DNA of 64,000 bases from Halisarca cf. caerulea (lineage: Eukaryota; Porifera; Demospongiae; Chondrillida; Halisarcidae): positions 5,001 to 69,000 of the forward strand of contig CAUJGJ010000434.1 of NCBI GenBank assembly GCA_963170055.1. The letters are read 5' to 3'. Below, in pieces: positions 37,201-51,960 of the stretch; the stretch's first letter is position 1; every line of letters begins with the position of its first letter. A program made the position numbers and the translations under genes. The notes below the pieces were generated by a model, which was not told where the DNA came from, made no database searches, and saw only the letters and a program-made list of their open reading frames with translations.

Positions 37201-39350
37201 GTGTCCACTGGGAATGTGCGTGGTGCTAGTGCCAAATATTGGTATTAGCACCAGCATATCCAACACTACACAAATACGCCCACAGCACTTCAGAAAGGTC
37301 ATGTGTGTCCACTGGGAATGATCGCAGTGCTAGTGCCAAATATTGGTATTAGCACCAGCATATCCAACACTACACAAATACGCCCACAGCACTTCAGAAA
37401 CTTCATGTGTGTCCACTAGGAATGTGAGTGGTGCTAGTGCAAAATATTGGTATTAGCACCAGCATATCCAACACTACACAAATACGCCCACAGCACTTCA
37501 GAAAGGTCATGTGTGTCCACTGGGAATGTGCGTGGTGCTAGTGCCAAATATTGGTATTAGCACCAGCATATCCAACACTACACAAATACGCCCACAGCAC
37601 TTCAGAAAGGTCATGTGTGTCCACTGGGAATGTGCGTGGTGCTAGTGCCAAATATTGGTATTAGCACCAGCATATCCAACACTACACAAATACGCCCACA
37701 GCACTTCAGAAAGGTCATGTGTGTCCACTGGGAATGTGCGTGGTGCTAGTGCCAAATATTGGTATTAGCACCAGCATATCCAACACTACACAAATACGCC
37801 CACAGCACTTCAGAAACTTCATGTGTGTCCACTGGGAATGAGCGTGGTGCTAGTGCCAAATATTGGTATTAGCACCAGCATATCCAACACTACACAAATA
37901 CGCCCACAGCACTTCAGAAAGGTCATGTGTGTCCACTGGGAATGTGCGTGGTGCTAGTGCCAAATATTGGTATTAGCACCAGCATATCCAACACTACACA
38001 AATACGCCCACAGCACTTCAGAAACTTCATGTGTGTCCACTGGGAATGTGCGTGGTGCTAGTGCCAAATATTGGTATTAGCACCAGCATATCCAACACTA
38101 CACAAATACGCCCACAGCACTTCAGAAAGTTCATGTGTGTCCATTGGGAATGTGCGTGGTGCTATTGCCAAATATTGGTATTAGCACCAGCATATCCAAC
38201 ACTACACAAATACGCCCACAGCACTTCAGAAAGGTCATGTGTGTCCACTGGGAATGATCGCAGTGCTAGTGCCAAATATTGGTATTAGCACCAGCATATC
38301 CAACACTACACAAATACGCCCACAGCACTTCAGAAACTTCATGTGTGTCCACTAGGAATGTGAGTGGTGCTAGTGCCAAATATTGGTATTAGCACCAGCA
38401 TATCCAACACTACACAAATACGCCCACAGCACTTCAGAAAGGTCATGTGTGTCCACTGGGAATGTGCGTGGTGCTAGTGCCAAATATTGGTATTAGCACC
38501 AGCATATCCAACACTACACAAATACGCCCACAGCATTTCAGAAAGGTCATGTGTGTCCACTGGGAATGTGCGTGGTGCTAGTGCCAAATATTGGTATTAG
38601 CACCAGCATATCCAACACTACACAAATACGCCCACAGCACTTCAGAAAGGTCATGTGTGTCCACTGGGAATGTGCATGGTGCTAGTGCCAAATATTGGTA
38701 TTAGCACCAGCATATCCAACACTACACAAATACGCCCACAGCACTTCAGAAACTTCATGTGTGTCCACTGGGAATGTGCGTGGTGCTAGTGCCAAATATT
38801 GGTATTAGCACCAGCATATCCAACACTACACAAATACGCCCACAGCACTTCAGAAAGGTCATGTGTGTCCTCTGGGAATGTGCGTGGTGCTAGTGCCAAA
38901 TATTGGTATTAGCACCAGCATATCCAACACTACACAAATACGCCCACAGCACTTCAGAAAGGTCATGTGTGTCCACTGGGAATGTGCGTGGTGCTAGTGC
39001 CAAATATTGGTATTAGCACCAGCATATTCAACACTACACAAATACGCCTACAGCACTTCAGAACGGTCATGTGTGTCCACTGGGAATGTGCGTGGTGCTA
39101 GTGCCAAATATTGGTATTAGCACCAGCATATCCAACACTACACAAATACGCCCACAGCACTTCAGAAAGGTCATGTGTGTCCACTGGGAATGTGCGTGGT
39201 GCTAGTGCCAAATATTGGTATTAGCACCAGCATATCCAACACTACACAAATACGCCCACAGCACTTCAGAAAGGTCATGTGTGTCCACTGGGAATGTGCG
39301 TGGTGCTAGTGCCAAATATTGGTATTAGCACCAGCATATCCAACACTACA
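25231..39350 (+). repeat. 104-bp satellite, sub-array 3 (most homogeneous)
   Basis: About 136 monomers, nearly all with CAGAAAGGTCATG or CAGAAACTTCATG. Rare variants mark longer periods: GTGGTTATAGTGCC (near 25481, 26624, 29740, 30363, 32025), CATTAGTTAAGAACTTCAAG (near 27412, 28242, 29175, 31151, 32812, 33852, 34268), AATGATCGCAGTGC (near 30667, 32331, 33160, 35030, 35650, 36590, 37318, 38252) and ATGTCAGTCTTGCT (near 25992, 27136, 27968). Identical blocks recur at about 1,143 bp (25349 and 26492), 1,560 bp (34807 and 36367) and 1,664 bp (36367 and 38031). A few monomers are 103 bp, for example GTGCAAATATTGG at about 25800. Confidence 0.95.
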
Positions 39351-42300
39351 CAAATACGCCTACAGTAGTTAAGAAACTTCATGTGTGTCCACTGGGAATG
39401 TGCGTGGTGCTAGTGCCAAATATTGGTATTAGCACCAGCATATCCAACATTACACAAATACGCCCACAGTAGTTAAGAAACTTCATGTGTGTCCACTGGG
39501 AATGTGCGTGGTGCTAGTGACAAATATTGGTATTAGCACCAGCATATCCAACACTACACAAATACGCCCACAGCACTTCAGAAAGGTCATGTGTGTCCAC
39601 TGGGAATGTGCGTGGTGCTAGTGCCAAATATTGGTATTAGCACCAGCATATATAACTTTACACAAATATGCCCACAGTAGTTAAGAAACTTCATGTGTGT
39701 CCACTGGGAATGTGCGTGGTGCTAGTGCCAAATATTGGTATTAGCACCAGCATATCCAACACTACACAAATACGCACACAGCACTTCAGAAAGGTCATGT
39801 GTGTCCACTGGGAATGTGCGTGGTGCTAGTGCCAAATATCGGTATTAGCACCAGCATATCCAACATTACACAAATACGCCCACAGTAGTTAAGAAACTTC
39901 ATGTGTGTCCACTGGGAATGTGCGTGGTGCTAGTGACAAATATTGGTATTAGCATCAGCATATCTAACACTGCACAAATACGCCAACAGCACTTCTGAAA
40001 GGTCATGTGTGTCCACTGGGAATGTGCGTGGTGCTAGTGCCAAATATTGGTATTAGCACCAGCATATCCAACTTTACACAAATACGCCCACAGTAGTTAA
40101 GAAACTTCATGTGTGTCCACTGGGAATGTGCGTGGTGCTAGTGCCAAATATTGGTATTAGCACAAGCATATCCAACACTACACAAATACGCCCACAGCAC
40201 TTCAGAAACTTCATGTGTGTCCACTGGGAATGTGCGTGGTGCTAGTGACAAATATTGGTATTAGCACCAGCATATCCAACACTACACAAATACGCCTACA
40301 GTAGTTAAGAAACTTCATGTGTGTCCACTGGGAATGTGCGTGGTGCTAGTGCCAAATATTGGTATTAGCACCAGCATATCCAACATTACACAAATACGCC
40401 CACAGTAGTTAAGAAACTTCATGTGTGTCCACTGGGAATGTGCGTGGTGCTAGTGCCAAATATTGGTATTAGCACCAGCATATCCAACACTACACAAATA
40501 CGCCCACAGCACTTCAGAAAGGTCATGTGTGTCCACTGGGAATGTGCGTGGTGCTAGTGCCAAATATTGGTATTAGCACCAGCATATATAACTTTACACA
40601 AATATGCCCACAGTAGTTAAGAAACTTCATGTGTGTCCACTGGGAATGTGCGTGGTGCTAGTGCCAAATATTGGTATTAGCACCAGCATATCCAACACTA
40701 CACAAATACGCCCACAGCACTTCAGAAAGGTCATGTGTGTCCACTGGGAATGTGCGTGGTGCTAGTGCCAAATATTGGTATTAGCACCAGCATATCCAAC
40801 ATTACACAAATACGCCCACAGTAGTTAAGAAACTTCATGTGTGTCCACTGGGAATGTGCGTGGTGCTAGTGACAAATATTGGTATTAGCATCAGCATATC
40901 TAACACTGCACAAATACGCCAACAGCACTTCTGAAAGGTCATGTGTGTCCACTGGGAATGTGCGTGGTGCTAGTGCCAAATATTGGTATTAGCACCAGCA
41001 TATCCAACACTACACAAATACGCCTACAGTAGTTAAGAAACTTCATGTGTGTCCACTGGGAATGTGCGTGGTGCTAGTGCCAAATATTGGTATTAGCACC
41101 AGCATATCCAACATTACACAAATACGCCCACAGTAGTTAAGAAACTTCATGTGTGTCCACTGGGAATGTGCGTTGTGCTAGTGCCAAATATTGGTATTAG
41201 CACCAGCATATCCAACATTACACAAATACGCCCACAGTAGTTAAGAAACTTCATGTGTGTCCACTGGGAATGTGCGTGGTGCTAGTGACAAATATTGGTA
41301 TTAGCATCAGCATATCTAACACTGCACAAATACGCCAACAGCACTTCTGAAAGGTCATGTGTGTCCACTGGGAATGTGCGTGGTGCTAGTGCCAAATATT
41401 GGTATTAGCACCAGCATATCCAACTTTACACAAATACGCCCACAGTAGTTAAGAAACTTCATGTGTGTCCACTGGGAATGTGCGTGGTGCTAGTGCCAAA
41501 TATTGGTATTAGCACAAGCATATCCAACACTACACAAATACGCCCACAGCACTTCAGAAACTTCATGTGTGTCCACTGGGAATGTGCGTGGTGCTAGTGA
41601 CAAATATTGGTATTAGCACCAGCATATCCAACACTACACAAATACGCCTACAGTAGTTAAGAAACTTCATGTGTGTCCACTGGGAATGTGCGTGGTGCTA
41701 GTGCCAAATATTGGTATTAGCACCAGCATATCCAACATTACACAAATACGCCCACAGTAGTTAAGAAACTTCATGTGTGTCCACTGGGAATGTGCGTGGT
41801 GCTAGTGCCAAATATTGGTATTAGCACCAGCATATCCAACACTACACAAATACGCCCACAGCACTTCAGAAAGGTCATGTGTGTCCACTGGGAATGTGCG
41901 TGGTGCTAGTGCCAAATATTGGTATTAGCACCAGCATATATAACTTTACACAAATATGCCCACAGTAGTTAAGAAACTTCATGTGTGTCCACTGGGAATG
42001 TGCGTGGTGCTAGTGCCAAATATTGGTATTAGCACCAGCATATCCAACACTACACAAATACGCCCACAGCACTTCAGAAAGGTCATGTGTGTCCACTGGG
42101 AATGTGCGTGGTGCTAGTGCCAAATATTGGTATTAGCACCAGCATATCCAACATTACACAAATACGCCCACAGTAGTTAAGAAACTTCATGTGTGTCCAC
42201 TGGGAATGTGCGTGGTGCTAGTGACAAATATTGGTATTAGCATCAGCATATCTAACACTGCACAAATACGCCAACAGCACTTCTGAAAGGTCATGTGTGT

Positions 42301-45300
42301 CCACTGGGAATGTGCGTGGTGCTAGTGCCAAATATTGGTATTAGCACCAGCATATCCAACACTACACAAATACGCCTACAGTAGTTAAGAAACTTCATGT
42401 GTGTCCACTGGGAATGTGCGTGGTGCTAGTGCCAAATATTGGTATTAGCACCAGCATATCCAACATTACACAAATACGCCCACAGTAGTTAAGAAACTTC
42501 ATGTGTGTCCACTGGGAATGTGCGTTGTGCTAGTGCCAAATATTGGTATTAGCACCAGCATATCCAACATTACACAAATACGCCCACAGTAGTTAAGAAA
42601 CTTCATGTGTGTCCACTGGGAATGTGCGTGGTGCTAGTGACAAATATTGGTATTAGCATCAGCATATCTAACACTGCACAAATACGCCAACAGCACTTCT
42701 GAAAGGTCATGTGTGTCCACTGGGAATGTGCGTGGTGCTAGTGCCAAATATTGGTATTAGCACCAGCATATCCAACACTACACAAATACGCCCACAGCAC
42801 TTTCGAAAGGTCATGTGTGTCCACTGGGAATGTGCGTGGTGCTAGTGCCAAATATTGGTATTAGCACCAGCATATCCAACATTACACAAATACGCCCACA
42901 GTAGTTAAGAAACTTCATGTGTGTCCACTGGGAATGTGCGTGGTGCTAGTGACAAATATTGGTATTAGCATCAGCATATCTAACACTGCACAAATACGCC
43001 AACAGCACTTCTGAAAGGTCATGTGTGTCCACTGGGAATGTGCGTGGTGCTAGTGCCAAATATTGGTATTAGCACAAGCATATCCAACACTACACAAATA
43101 CGCCCACAGCACTTCAGAAACTTCATGTGTGTCCACTGGGAATGTGCGTGGTGCTAGTGACAAATATTGGTATTAGCACCAGCATATCCAACACTACACA
43201 AATACGCCTACAGTAGTTCAGAAACTTCATGTGTGTCCACTGGGAATGTGCGTGGTGCTAGTGCCAAATATTGGTATTAGCACCAGCATATCCAACATTA
43301 CACAAATACGCCCACAGTAGTTAAGAAACTTCATGTGTGTCCACTGGGAATGTGCGTGGTGCTAGTGCCAAATATTGGTATTAGCACCAGCATATCCAAC
43401 ACTACACAAATACGCCCACAGCACTTCAGAAAGGTCATGTGTGTCCACTGGGAATGTGCGTGGTGCTAGTGCCAAATATTGGTATTAGCACCAGCATATA
43501 TAACTTTACACAAATATGCCCACAGTAGTTAAGAAACTTCATGTGTGTCAACTGGGAATGTGCGTGGTGCTAGTGCCAAATATTGGTATTAGCACCAGCA
43601 TATCCAACACTACACAAATACGCCCACAGCACTTCAGAAAGGTCTTGTGTGTCTACTGGGAATGTGCGTGGTGCTAGTGCCAAATATTGGTATTAGCACC
43701 AGCATATCCAACATTACACAAATACGCCCACAGTAGTTAAGAAACTTCATGTGTGTCCACTGGGAATGTGCGTGGTGCTAGTGACAAATATTGGTATTAG
43801 CATCAGCATATCTAACACTGCACAAATACGCCAACAGCACTTCTGAAAGGTCATGTGTGTCCACTGGGAATGTGCGTTGTGCTAGTGCCAAATATTGGTA
43901 TTAGCACCAGCATATCCAACTTTACACAAATACGCCCACAGTAGTTAAGAAACTTCATGTGTGTCCACTGGGAATGTGCGTGGTGCTAGTGACAAATATT
44001 GGTATTAGCACAAGCATATCCAACACTACACAAATACGCCCACAGCACTTCAGAAACTTCATGTGTGTCCACTGGGAATGTGCGTGGTGCTAGTGACAAA
44101 TATTGGTATTAGCACCAGCATATCCAACATTACACAAATACGCCCACAGTAGTTAAGAAACTTCATGTGTGTCCACTGGGAATGTGCGTGGTGCTAGTGA
44201 CAAATATTGGTATTAGCATCAGCATATCTAACACTGCACAAATACGCCAACAGCACTTCTGAAAGGTCATGTGTGTCCACTGGGAATGTGCGTGGTGCTA
44301 GTGCCAAATATTGGTATTAGCACCAGCATATCCAACTTTACACAAATACGCCCACAGTAGTTAAGAAACTTCATGTGTGTCCACTGGGAATGTGCGTGGT
44401 GCTAGTGCCAAATATTGGTATTAGCACAAGCATATCCAACACTACACAAATACGCCCACAGCACTTCAGAAACTTCATGTGTGTCCACTGGGAATGTGCG
44501 TGGTGCTAGTGACAAATATTGGTATTAGCACCAGCATATCCAACACTACACAAATACGCCTACAGTAGTTAAGAAACTTCATGTGTGTCCACTGGGAATG
44601 TGCGTGGTGCTAGTGCCAAATATTGGTATTAGCACCAGCATATCCAACATTACACAAATACGCCCACAGTAGTTAAGAAACTTCATGTGTGTCCACTGGG
44701 AATGTGCGTGGTGCTAGTGCCAAATATTGGTATTAGCACCAGCATATCCAACACTACACAAATACGCCCACAGCACTTCAGAAAGGTCATGTGTGTCCAC
44801 TGGGAATGTGCGTGGTTCTAGTGCCAAATATTGGTATTAGCACCAGCATATATAACTTTACACAAATATGCCCACAGTAGTTAAGAAACTTCATGTGTGT
44901 CCACTGGGAATGTGCGTGGTGCTAGTGCCAAATATTGGTATTAGCACCAGCATATCCAACACTACACAAATACGCCCACAGCACTTCAGAAAGGTCATGT
45001 GTGTCCACTGGGAATGTGCGTGGTGCTAGTGCCAAATATTGGTATTAGCACCAGCATATCCAACATTACACAAATACGCCCACAGTAGTTAAGAAACTTC
45101 ATGTGTGTCCACTGGGAATGTGCGTGGTGCTAGTGACAAATATTGGTATTAGCATCAGCATATCTAACACTGCACAAATACGCCAACAGCACTTCTGAAA
45201 GGTCATGTGTGTCCACTGGGAATGTGCGTGGTGCTAGTGCCAAATATTGGTATTAGCACCAGCATATCCAACTTTACACAAATACGCCCACAGTAGTTAA

Positions 45301-45480
45301 GAAACTTCATGTGTGTCCACTGGGAATGTGCGTGGTGCTAGTGCCAAATATTGGTATTAGCACAAGCATATCCAACACTACACAAATACGCCCACAGCAC
45401 TTCAGACACTTCATGTGTGTCCACTGGGAATGTGCGTGGTGCTAGTGACAAATATTGGTATTAGCACCAGCATATCCAAC
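39351..45480 (+). repeat. 104-bp satellite, sub-array 4a with 13-monomer higher-order repeat
   Basis: This block is marked by CAGTAGTTAAGAAACTTC, by TATATAACTTTACAC with AAATATGCCC, and by TCTAACACTGCACAAATACG followed by CACTTCTGAAAGG. The TATAACTTT variant sits at 39651, 40587, 41939, 43499 and 44851, so spacings are 936, 1352, 1560 and 1352 bp (9, 13, 15 and 13 monomers). The order of variant monomers between these marks is largely the same, which is the definition of a higher-order repeat. Confidence 0.92.
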
Positions 45481-48400
45481 ATTACACAAATACGCACACT
45501 TTAGTTAAGAAACTTCATGTGTGTCCACTGGGAATGTGCGTGGTGCTAGTGAAAATATTGGTATTAGCACCAGCATATCCAACACTACACAAATACGCCC
45601 ACAGTAGTTAAGAAACTTCATGTGTCTCCACTGGGAATGTGCGTGGTGCTACTGCCAAATATTGGTATTAGCACCAGCAAATCCAACACTACACAAATAC
45701 GCCCACAGCACTTCAGAAAGGTCATGTGTGTCCACTGGGAATGTGCGTGGTGCTAGTGCCAAATATTGGTATTAGCACCAGCATATCCAACATTACACAA
45801 ATACGCCCACAGCACTTCAGAAACTTCATGTGTGTCCACTGGGAATGTGCGTGGTGCTAGTGCCAAATATTGGTATTAGCACCAGCATATCCAACACTAC
45901 ACAAATACGCCCACAGCACTTCAGAAAGGTCATGTGTGTCCACTGCTAATGTGCGTGGTGCTAGTGCCAAATATTGGTATTAGCACCAGCATATCCAACA
46001 CTACACAAATACGCCCACAGCACTTCAGAAAGGTCATGTGTGTCCACTGCTAATGTGCGTGGTGCTAGTGCAAAATATTGGTATTAGCACCAGCATATAC
46101 AACACTACACAAATACGCCCACAGCACTTCAGAAACTTCATGTGTGTCCACTGGGAATGTGCGTGGTGCTAGTGCCAAATATTGGTATTAGCACCAGCAT
46201 ATCCAACACTACACAAATACGCCCACAGCACTTCAGAAAGGTCATGTGTGTCCACTGGAAATGTGCGTGGTGCTAGTGCCAAATATTGGTATTAGCACCA
46301 GCATATCCAACACTACACAAATACGCCTACAGTAGTTAAGAAACTTCATGTGTGTCCACTTGGAATGTGCGTGGTGCTAGTGCCAAATATTGGTATTAGC
46401 ACTAGCATATCCAACATTACACAAATACGCCCACAGTAGTTAAGAAACTTCATGTGTGTCCACTGGGAATGTGCGTGGTGCTAGTGCCAAATATTGGTTT
46501 TAGCACCAGCATATCCAACACTACACAAATACGCCCACAGCACTTCAGAAAGGTCATGTGTGTCCACTGGGAATGTGCGTGGTGCTAGTGCCAAATTTTG
46601 GTATTAGCACAAGCATATCCAACACTACACTAATACGCCCACTGCACTTCAGAAACTACATGTGTGTCCACTGGGAATGTGCGTGGTGCTAGTGACAAAT
46701 ATTGGTATTAGCACCAGCATATCAAACATTACACAAATACGCCCACTTTAGTTAAGAAACTTCATGTGTGTCCACTGGGAATGTGCGTGGTGCTAGTGAA
46801 AATATTGGTATTAGCACCAGCATATCCAACACTACACAAATACGCCCACAGTAGTTAAGAAACTTCATGTGTCTCCACTGGGAATGTGCGTGGTGCTAGT
46901 GCCAAATATTGGTATTAGTACCAGCATATCCAACACTACACAAATACGCCCACAGCACTTCAGAAAGGTCATGTGTGTCCACTGGGAATGTGCGTGGTGC
47001 TAGTGCCAAATATTGGTATTAGCACCAGCATATCCAACATTACACAAATACGCCCACAGCACTTCAGAAAGGTCATGTGTGTCCACTGGGAATGTGTGTG
47101 GTGCTAGTGCCAAATATTGGTATTAGCACCAGCATATCAAACATTACACAAATACGCCCACAGCACTTCAGAAACTTCATGTGTGTCCACTGGGAATGTG
47201 CGTGGTGCTAGTGCCAAATATTGGTATTAGCACCAGCATATCGAACACTACACAAATACGCCCACAGCACTTCAGAAAGGTCATGTGTGTCCACTGCTAA
47301 TGTGCGTGGTGCTAGTGCCAAATATTGGTATTAGCACCAGCATATCCAACACTACACAAATACGCCCACAGCACTTCAGAAAGGTCATGTGTGTCCACTG
47401 CTAATGTGCGTGGTGCTAGTGCAAAATATTGGTATTAGCACCAGCATATACAACACTACACAAATACGCCCACAGCACTTCAGAAACTTCATGTGTGTCC
47501 ACTGGGAATGTGCGTGGTGCTAGTGCCAAATATTGGTATTAGCACCAGCATATCCAACACTACACAAATACGCCCACAGCACTTCAGAAAGGTCATGTGT
47601 GTCCACTGGGAATGTGCGTGGTGCTAGTGCCAAATATTGGTATTAGCACCAGCATATCCAACACTACACAAATACGCCTACAGTAGTTAAGAAACTTCAT
47701 GTGTGTCCACTGGGAATGTGCGTGGTGCTAGTGCCAAATATTGGTATTAGCACCAGCATATCCAACATTACACAAATACGCCCACAGTAGTTAAGAAACT
47801 TCATGTGTGTCCACTGGGAATGTGCGTGGTGCTAGTGCCAAATATTGGTATTAGCACCAGCATATCCAACACTACACAAATACGCCCACAGCACTTCAGA
47901 AAGGTCATGTGTGTCCACTGGGAATGTGCGTGGTGCTAGTGCCAAATTTTGGTATTAGCACAAGCATATCCAACACTACACTAATACGCCCACAGCACTT
48001 CAGAAACTTCATGTGTGTCCACTGGGAATGTGCGTGGTGCTAGTGACAAATATTGGTATTAGCACCAGCATATCAAACATTACACAAATACGCCCACTTT
48101 AGTTAAGAAACTTCATGTGTTTCCACTGGGAATGTGCGTGGTGCTAGTGAAAATATTGGTATTAGCACCAGCATATCCAACACTACACAAATACGCCCAC
48201 AGTAGTTAAGAAACTTCATGTGTCTCCACTGGGAATGTGCGTGGTGCTAGTTCCAAATATTGGTATTAGCACCAGCATATCCAACACTACACAAATACGC
48301 CCACAGCACTTCAGAAAGGTCATGTGTGTCCACTGGGAATGTGCGTGGTGCTAGTGCCAAATATTGGTATTAGCACCAGCATATCCAACATTACACAAAT

Positions 48401-51400
48401 ACGCCCACAGCACTTCAGAAACTTCATGTGTGTCCACTGGGAATGTGCGTGGTGCTAGTGCAAAATATTGGTATTAGCACCAGCATATCCAACACTACAC
48501 AAATACGCCCACAGCACTTCAGAAAGGTCATGTGTGTCCACTGCTAATGTGCGTGGTGCTAGTGCCAAATATTGGTATTAGCACCAGCATATCCAACACT
48601 ACACAAATACGCCCACAGCACTTCAGAAAGGTCATGTGTGTCCACTGCTAATGTGCCTGATGCTAGTGCAAAATATTGGTATTAGCACCAGCATATACAA
48701 CACTACACAAATACGCCCACAGCACTTCAGAAACTTCATGTGTGTCCACTGGGAATGTGCGTGGTGCTAGTGCAAAATATTGGTATTAGCACCAGCATAT
48801 CCAACACTACACAAATACGCCCACAGCACTTCAGAAAGGTCATGTGTGTCCAGTGGGAATGTGCGTGGTGCTAGTGCCAAATATTGGTATTAGCACCAGC
48901 ATATCCAACATTACACAAATACGCCCACAGCACTTCAGAAAGGTCATGTGTGTCCACTGGGAATGTGTGTGGTGCTAGTGCCAAATATTGGTATTAGCAC
49001 CAGCATATCCAACATTACACAAATACGCCCACAGCACTTCAGAAACTTCATGTGTGTCCACTGGGAATGTGCGTGGTGCTAGTGCCAAATATTGGTATTA
49101 GCACCAGCATATCGAACACTACACAAATACGCCCACAGCACTTCAGAAAGGTCATGTGTGTCCACTGCTAATGTGCGTGGTGCTAGTGCCAAATATTGGT
49201 ATTAGCACCAGCATATCCAACACTACACAAATACGCCCACAGCACTTCAGAAAGGTCATGTGTGTCCACTGCTAATGTGCGTGGTGCTAGTGCAAAATAT
49301 TGGTATTAGCACCAGCATATACAACACTACACAAATACGCCCACAGCACTTCAGAAACTTCATGTGTGTCCACTGGGAATGTGCGTGGTGCTAGTGCCAA
49401 ATATTGGTATTAGCACCAGCATATCCAACACTACACAAATACGCCCACAGCACTTCAGAAAGGTCATGTGTGTCCACTGGGAATGTGCGTGGTGCTAGTG
49501 CAAAATATTGGTATTAGCACCAGCATATCCAACACTACACAAATACGCCCACAGCACTTCAGAAAGGTCATGTGTGTCCAGTGGGAATGTGCGTGGTGCT
49601 AGTGCCAAATATTGGTATTAGCACCAGCATATCCAACACTACACAAATACGCCTACAGTAGTTAAGAAACTTCATGTGTGTCCACTGGGAATGTGCGTGG
49701 TGCTAGTGTCAAATATTGGTATTAGCACCAGCATATCCAACATTACACAAATACGCCCACAGTAGTTAAGAAACTTCATGTGTGTCCACTGGGAATGTGC
49801 GTGGTGCTAGTGCCAAATATTGGTATTAGCACCAGCATATCCAACACTACACAAATACGCCCACAGCACTTAAGAAAGGTCATGTGTGTCCACTGGGAAT
49901 GTGCGTGGTGCTAGTGCAAATATTGGTATTAGCACCAGCATATCCAACATTACACAAATACGCACACTTTAGTTAAGAAACTTCATGTGTGTCCACTGGG
50001 AATGTGCGTGGTGCTAGTGCCAAATATTGGAATTAGCACCAGCATATCCAACACTACACAAATACGCCAACAGCACTTCAGAAACTTCATGTGTGTCCAC
50101 TGGGAATGTGCATGGTGCTAGTGCCAAATATTGGTATTAGCACCAGCATATCCAACATTACACAAATACGCCCAAAGCACTTCAGAAAGGTCATGTGTGT
50201 CCACTGGGAATGTGCGTGGTGCTAGTGCCAAATATTGGTATTAGCACCAGCATATCCAACACTAAACAAATACGACTACAGTAGTTAAGAAACTTTATGT
50301 GTTTCCACTGGGAATGTGTGTGGTGCTAGTGCCAAATATTGGTATTAGCACCAGCATATCCAACATTACACAAATACGCCCACAGTAGTTAAGAAACTTC
50401 ATGTGTGTCCACTGGGAATGTGCGTGGTGCTAGTGCCAAATATTGGTATTAGCATCAGCATATCTAACACTACACAAATACGCCCACAGCACTTCAGAAA
50501 GGTCATGTGTGTCCACTGGGAATGTGCGTGGTGCTAGTGCCAAATATTGGTATTAGCACCAGCATATCCAACTTTACACAAATACGCCCACAGTAGTTAA
50601 GCAACTTCATGTGTGTCCACTGGGAATGTGCGTGGTACTAGAGCCAAATATTGGTATTAGCACAAGCATATCCAACACTACACAAATACGCACACAGCAC
50701 TTCAGAAAGGTCATGTGTGTCAACTGGGAATGTGCGTTGTTCTAGTGCCAAATATTGGTATTAGCACCAGCATATCCAACATTACACAAATACGCACACT
50801 TTAGTTAAGAAACTTCATGTGTGTCCACTGGGAATGTGCGTGGTGCTAGTGCCAAATATTGGTATTAGCACCAGCATATCCTACACTACACAAATACGCC
50901 AACAGCACTTCAGAAACTTCATGTGTGTCCACTGGGAATGTGCATGGTGCTAGTGCCAAATATTGGTATTAGCACCAGCATATCCAACACTACACAAATA
51001 CGCCAACAGCACTTCAGAAACTTCATGTGTGTCCACTGGGAATGTGCATGGTGCTAGTGCCAAATATGGGTATTAGCACAAGCATATCCAACACTACACA
51101 AATACGCCCACAGCACTTCAGAAAGGTCATGTGTGTCCACTGGGAATGTGCGTGGTGCTAGTGCCAAATATTGGTATTAGCACCAGCATATCCAACATTA
51201 CACAAATACGCACACTTTAGTTAAGAAACTTCATGTGTGTCCACTGGGAATGTGCGTGGTGCTAGTGCCAAATATTGGTATTAGCACCAGCATATCCAAC
51301 ACTACACAAATACGCCAACAGCACTTCAGAAACTTCATGTGTGTCCACTGGGAATGTGCATGGTGCTAGTGCCAAATATTGGTGTTAGCACCAGCATATC

Positions 51401-51960
51401 CAACACTACACAAATACGCCCACAGCACTTCCGAAAGGTCATGTGTGTCCACTGGGAATGTGCGTGGTGCTAGTGCCAAATATTGGTATTAGCACCAGCA
51501 TATCCAACACTAAACAAATACGACTACAGTAGTTAAGAAACTTCATGTGTTTACACTGGGAATGTGTGTGGTGCTAGTGCCAAATATTGGTATTAGCACC
51601 AGCATATTCAACATTACACAAATACGCCCACAGTAGTTAAGAAACTTCATGTGTGTCCACTGGGAATGTGCGTGGTGCTAGTGCCAAATATTGGTATTAG
51701 CATCAGCATATCTAACACTACACAAATACGCCCACAGCACTTCAGAAAGGTCATGTGTGTCCACTGGGAATGTGCGTGGTGCTAGTGCCAAATATTGGTA
51801 TTAGCACCAGCATATCCAACTTTACACAAATACGCCCACAGTAGTTAAGCAACTTCATGTGTGTCCACTGGGAATGTGCGTGGTGCTAGAGCCAAATATT
51901 GGTATTAGCACAAGCATATCCAACACTACACAAATACGCACACAGCACTTCAGAAAGGTC
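45481..51960 (+). repeat. 104-bp satellite, sub-array 4b
   Basis: About 62 monomers with variants such as CACACTTTAGTTAAG, GTGTGTCCACTGCTAATGTG, CAAATTTTGGTATTAGCACA with CTAATACGCCC, and 103-bp monomers with GTGAAAATATTGG (near 45551, 46798, 48151). The CAAATTTTGG variant at 46591 and 47942 is 1,351 bp apart (13 monomers less one base), so the same 13-monomer scale holds. The part at about 50.0-51.95 kb has its own local duplication of CGACTACAGTAGTTAAG units. Confidence 0.9.

Noticed and set aside
20777..38288. Many open frames of 65-100 codons within the satellite, on both strands
   Set aside because: They are near-identical products of the 104-bp repeat. Because 104 is not a multiple of three, the frame rotates each monomer and is stopped within about three units; no start context, splice pattern or domain supports a gene.
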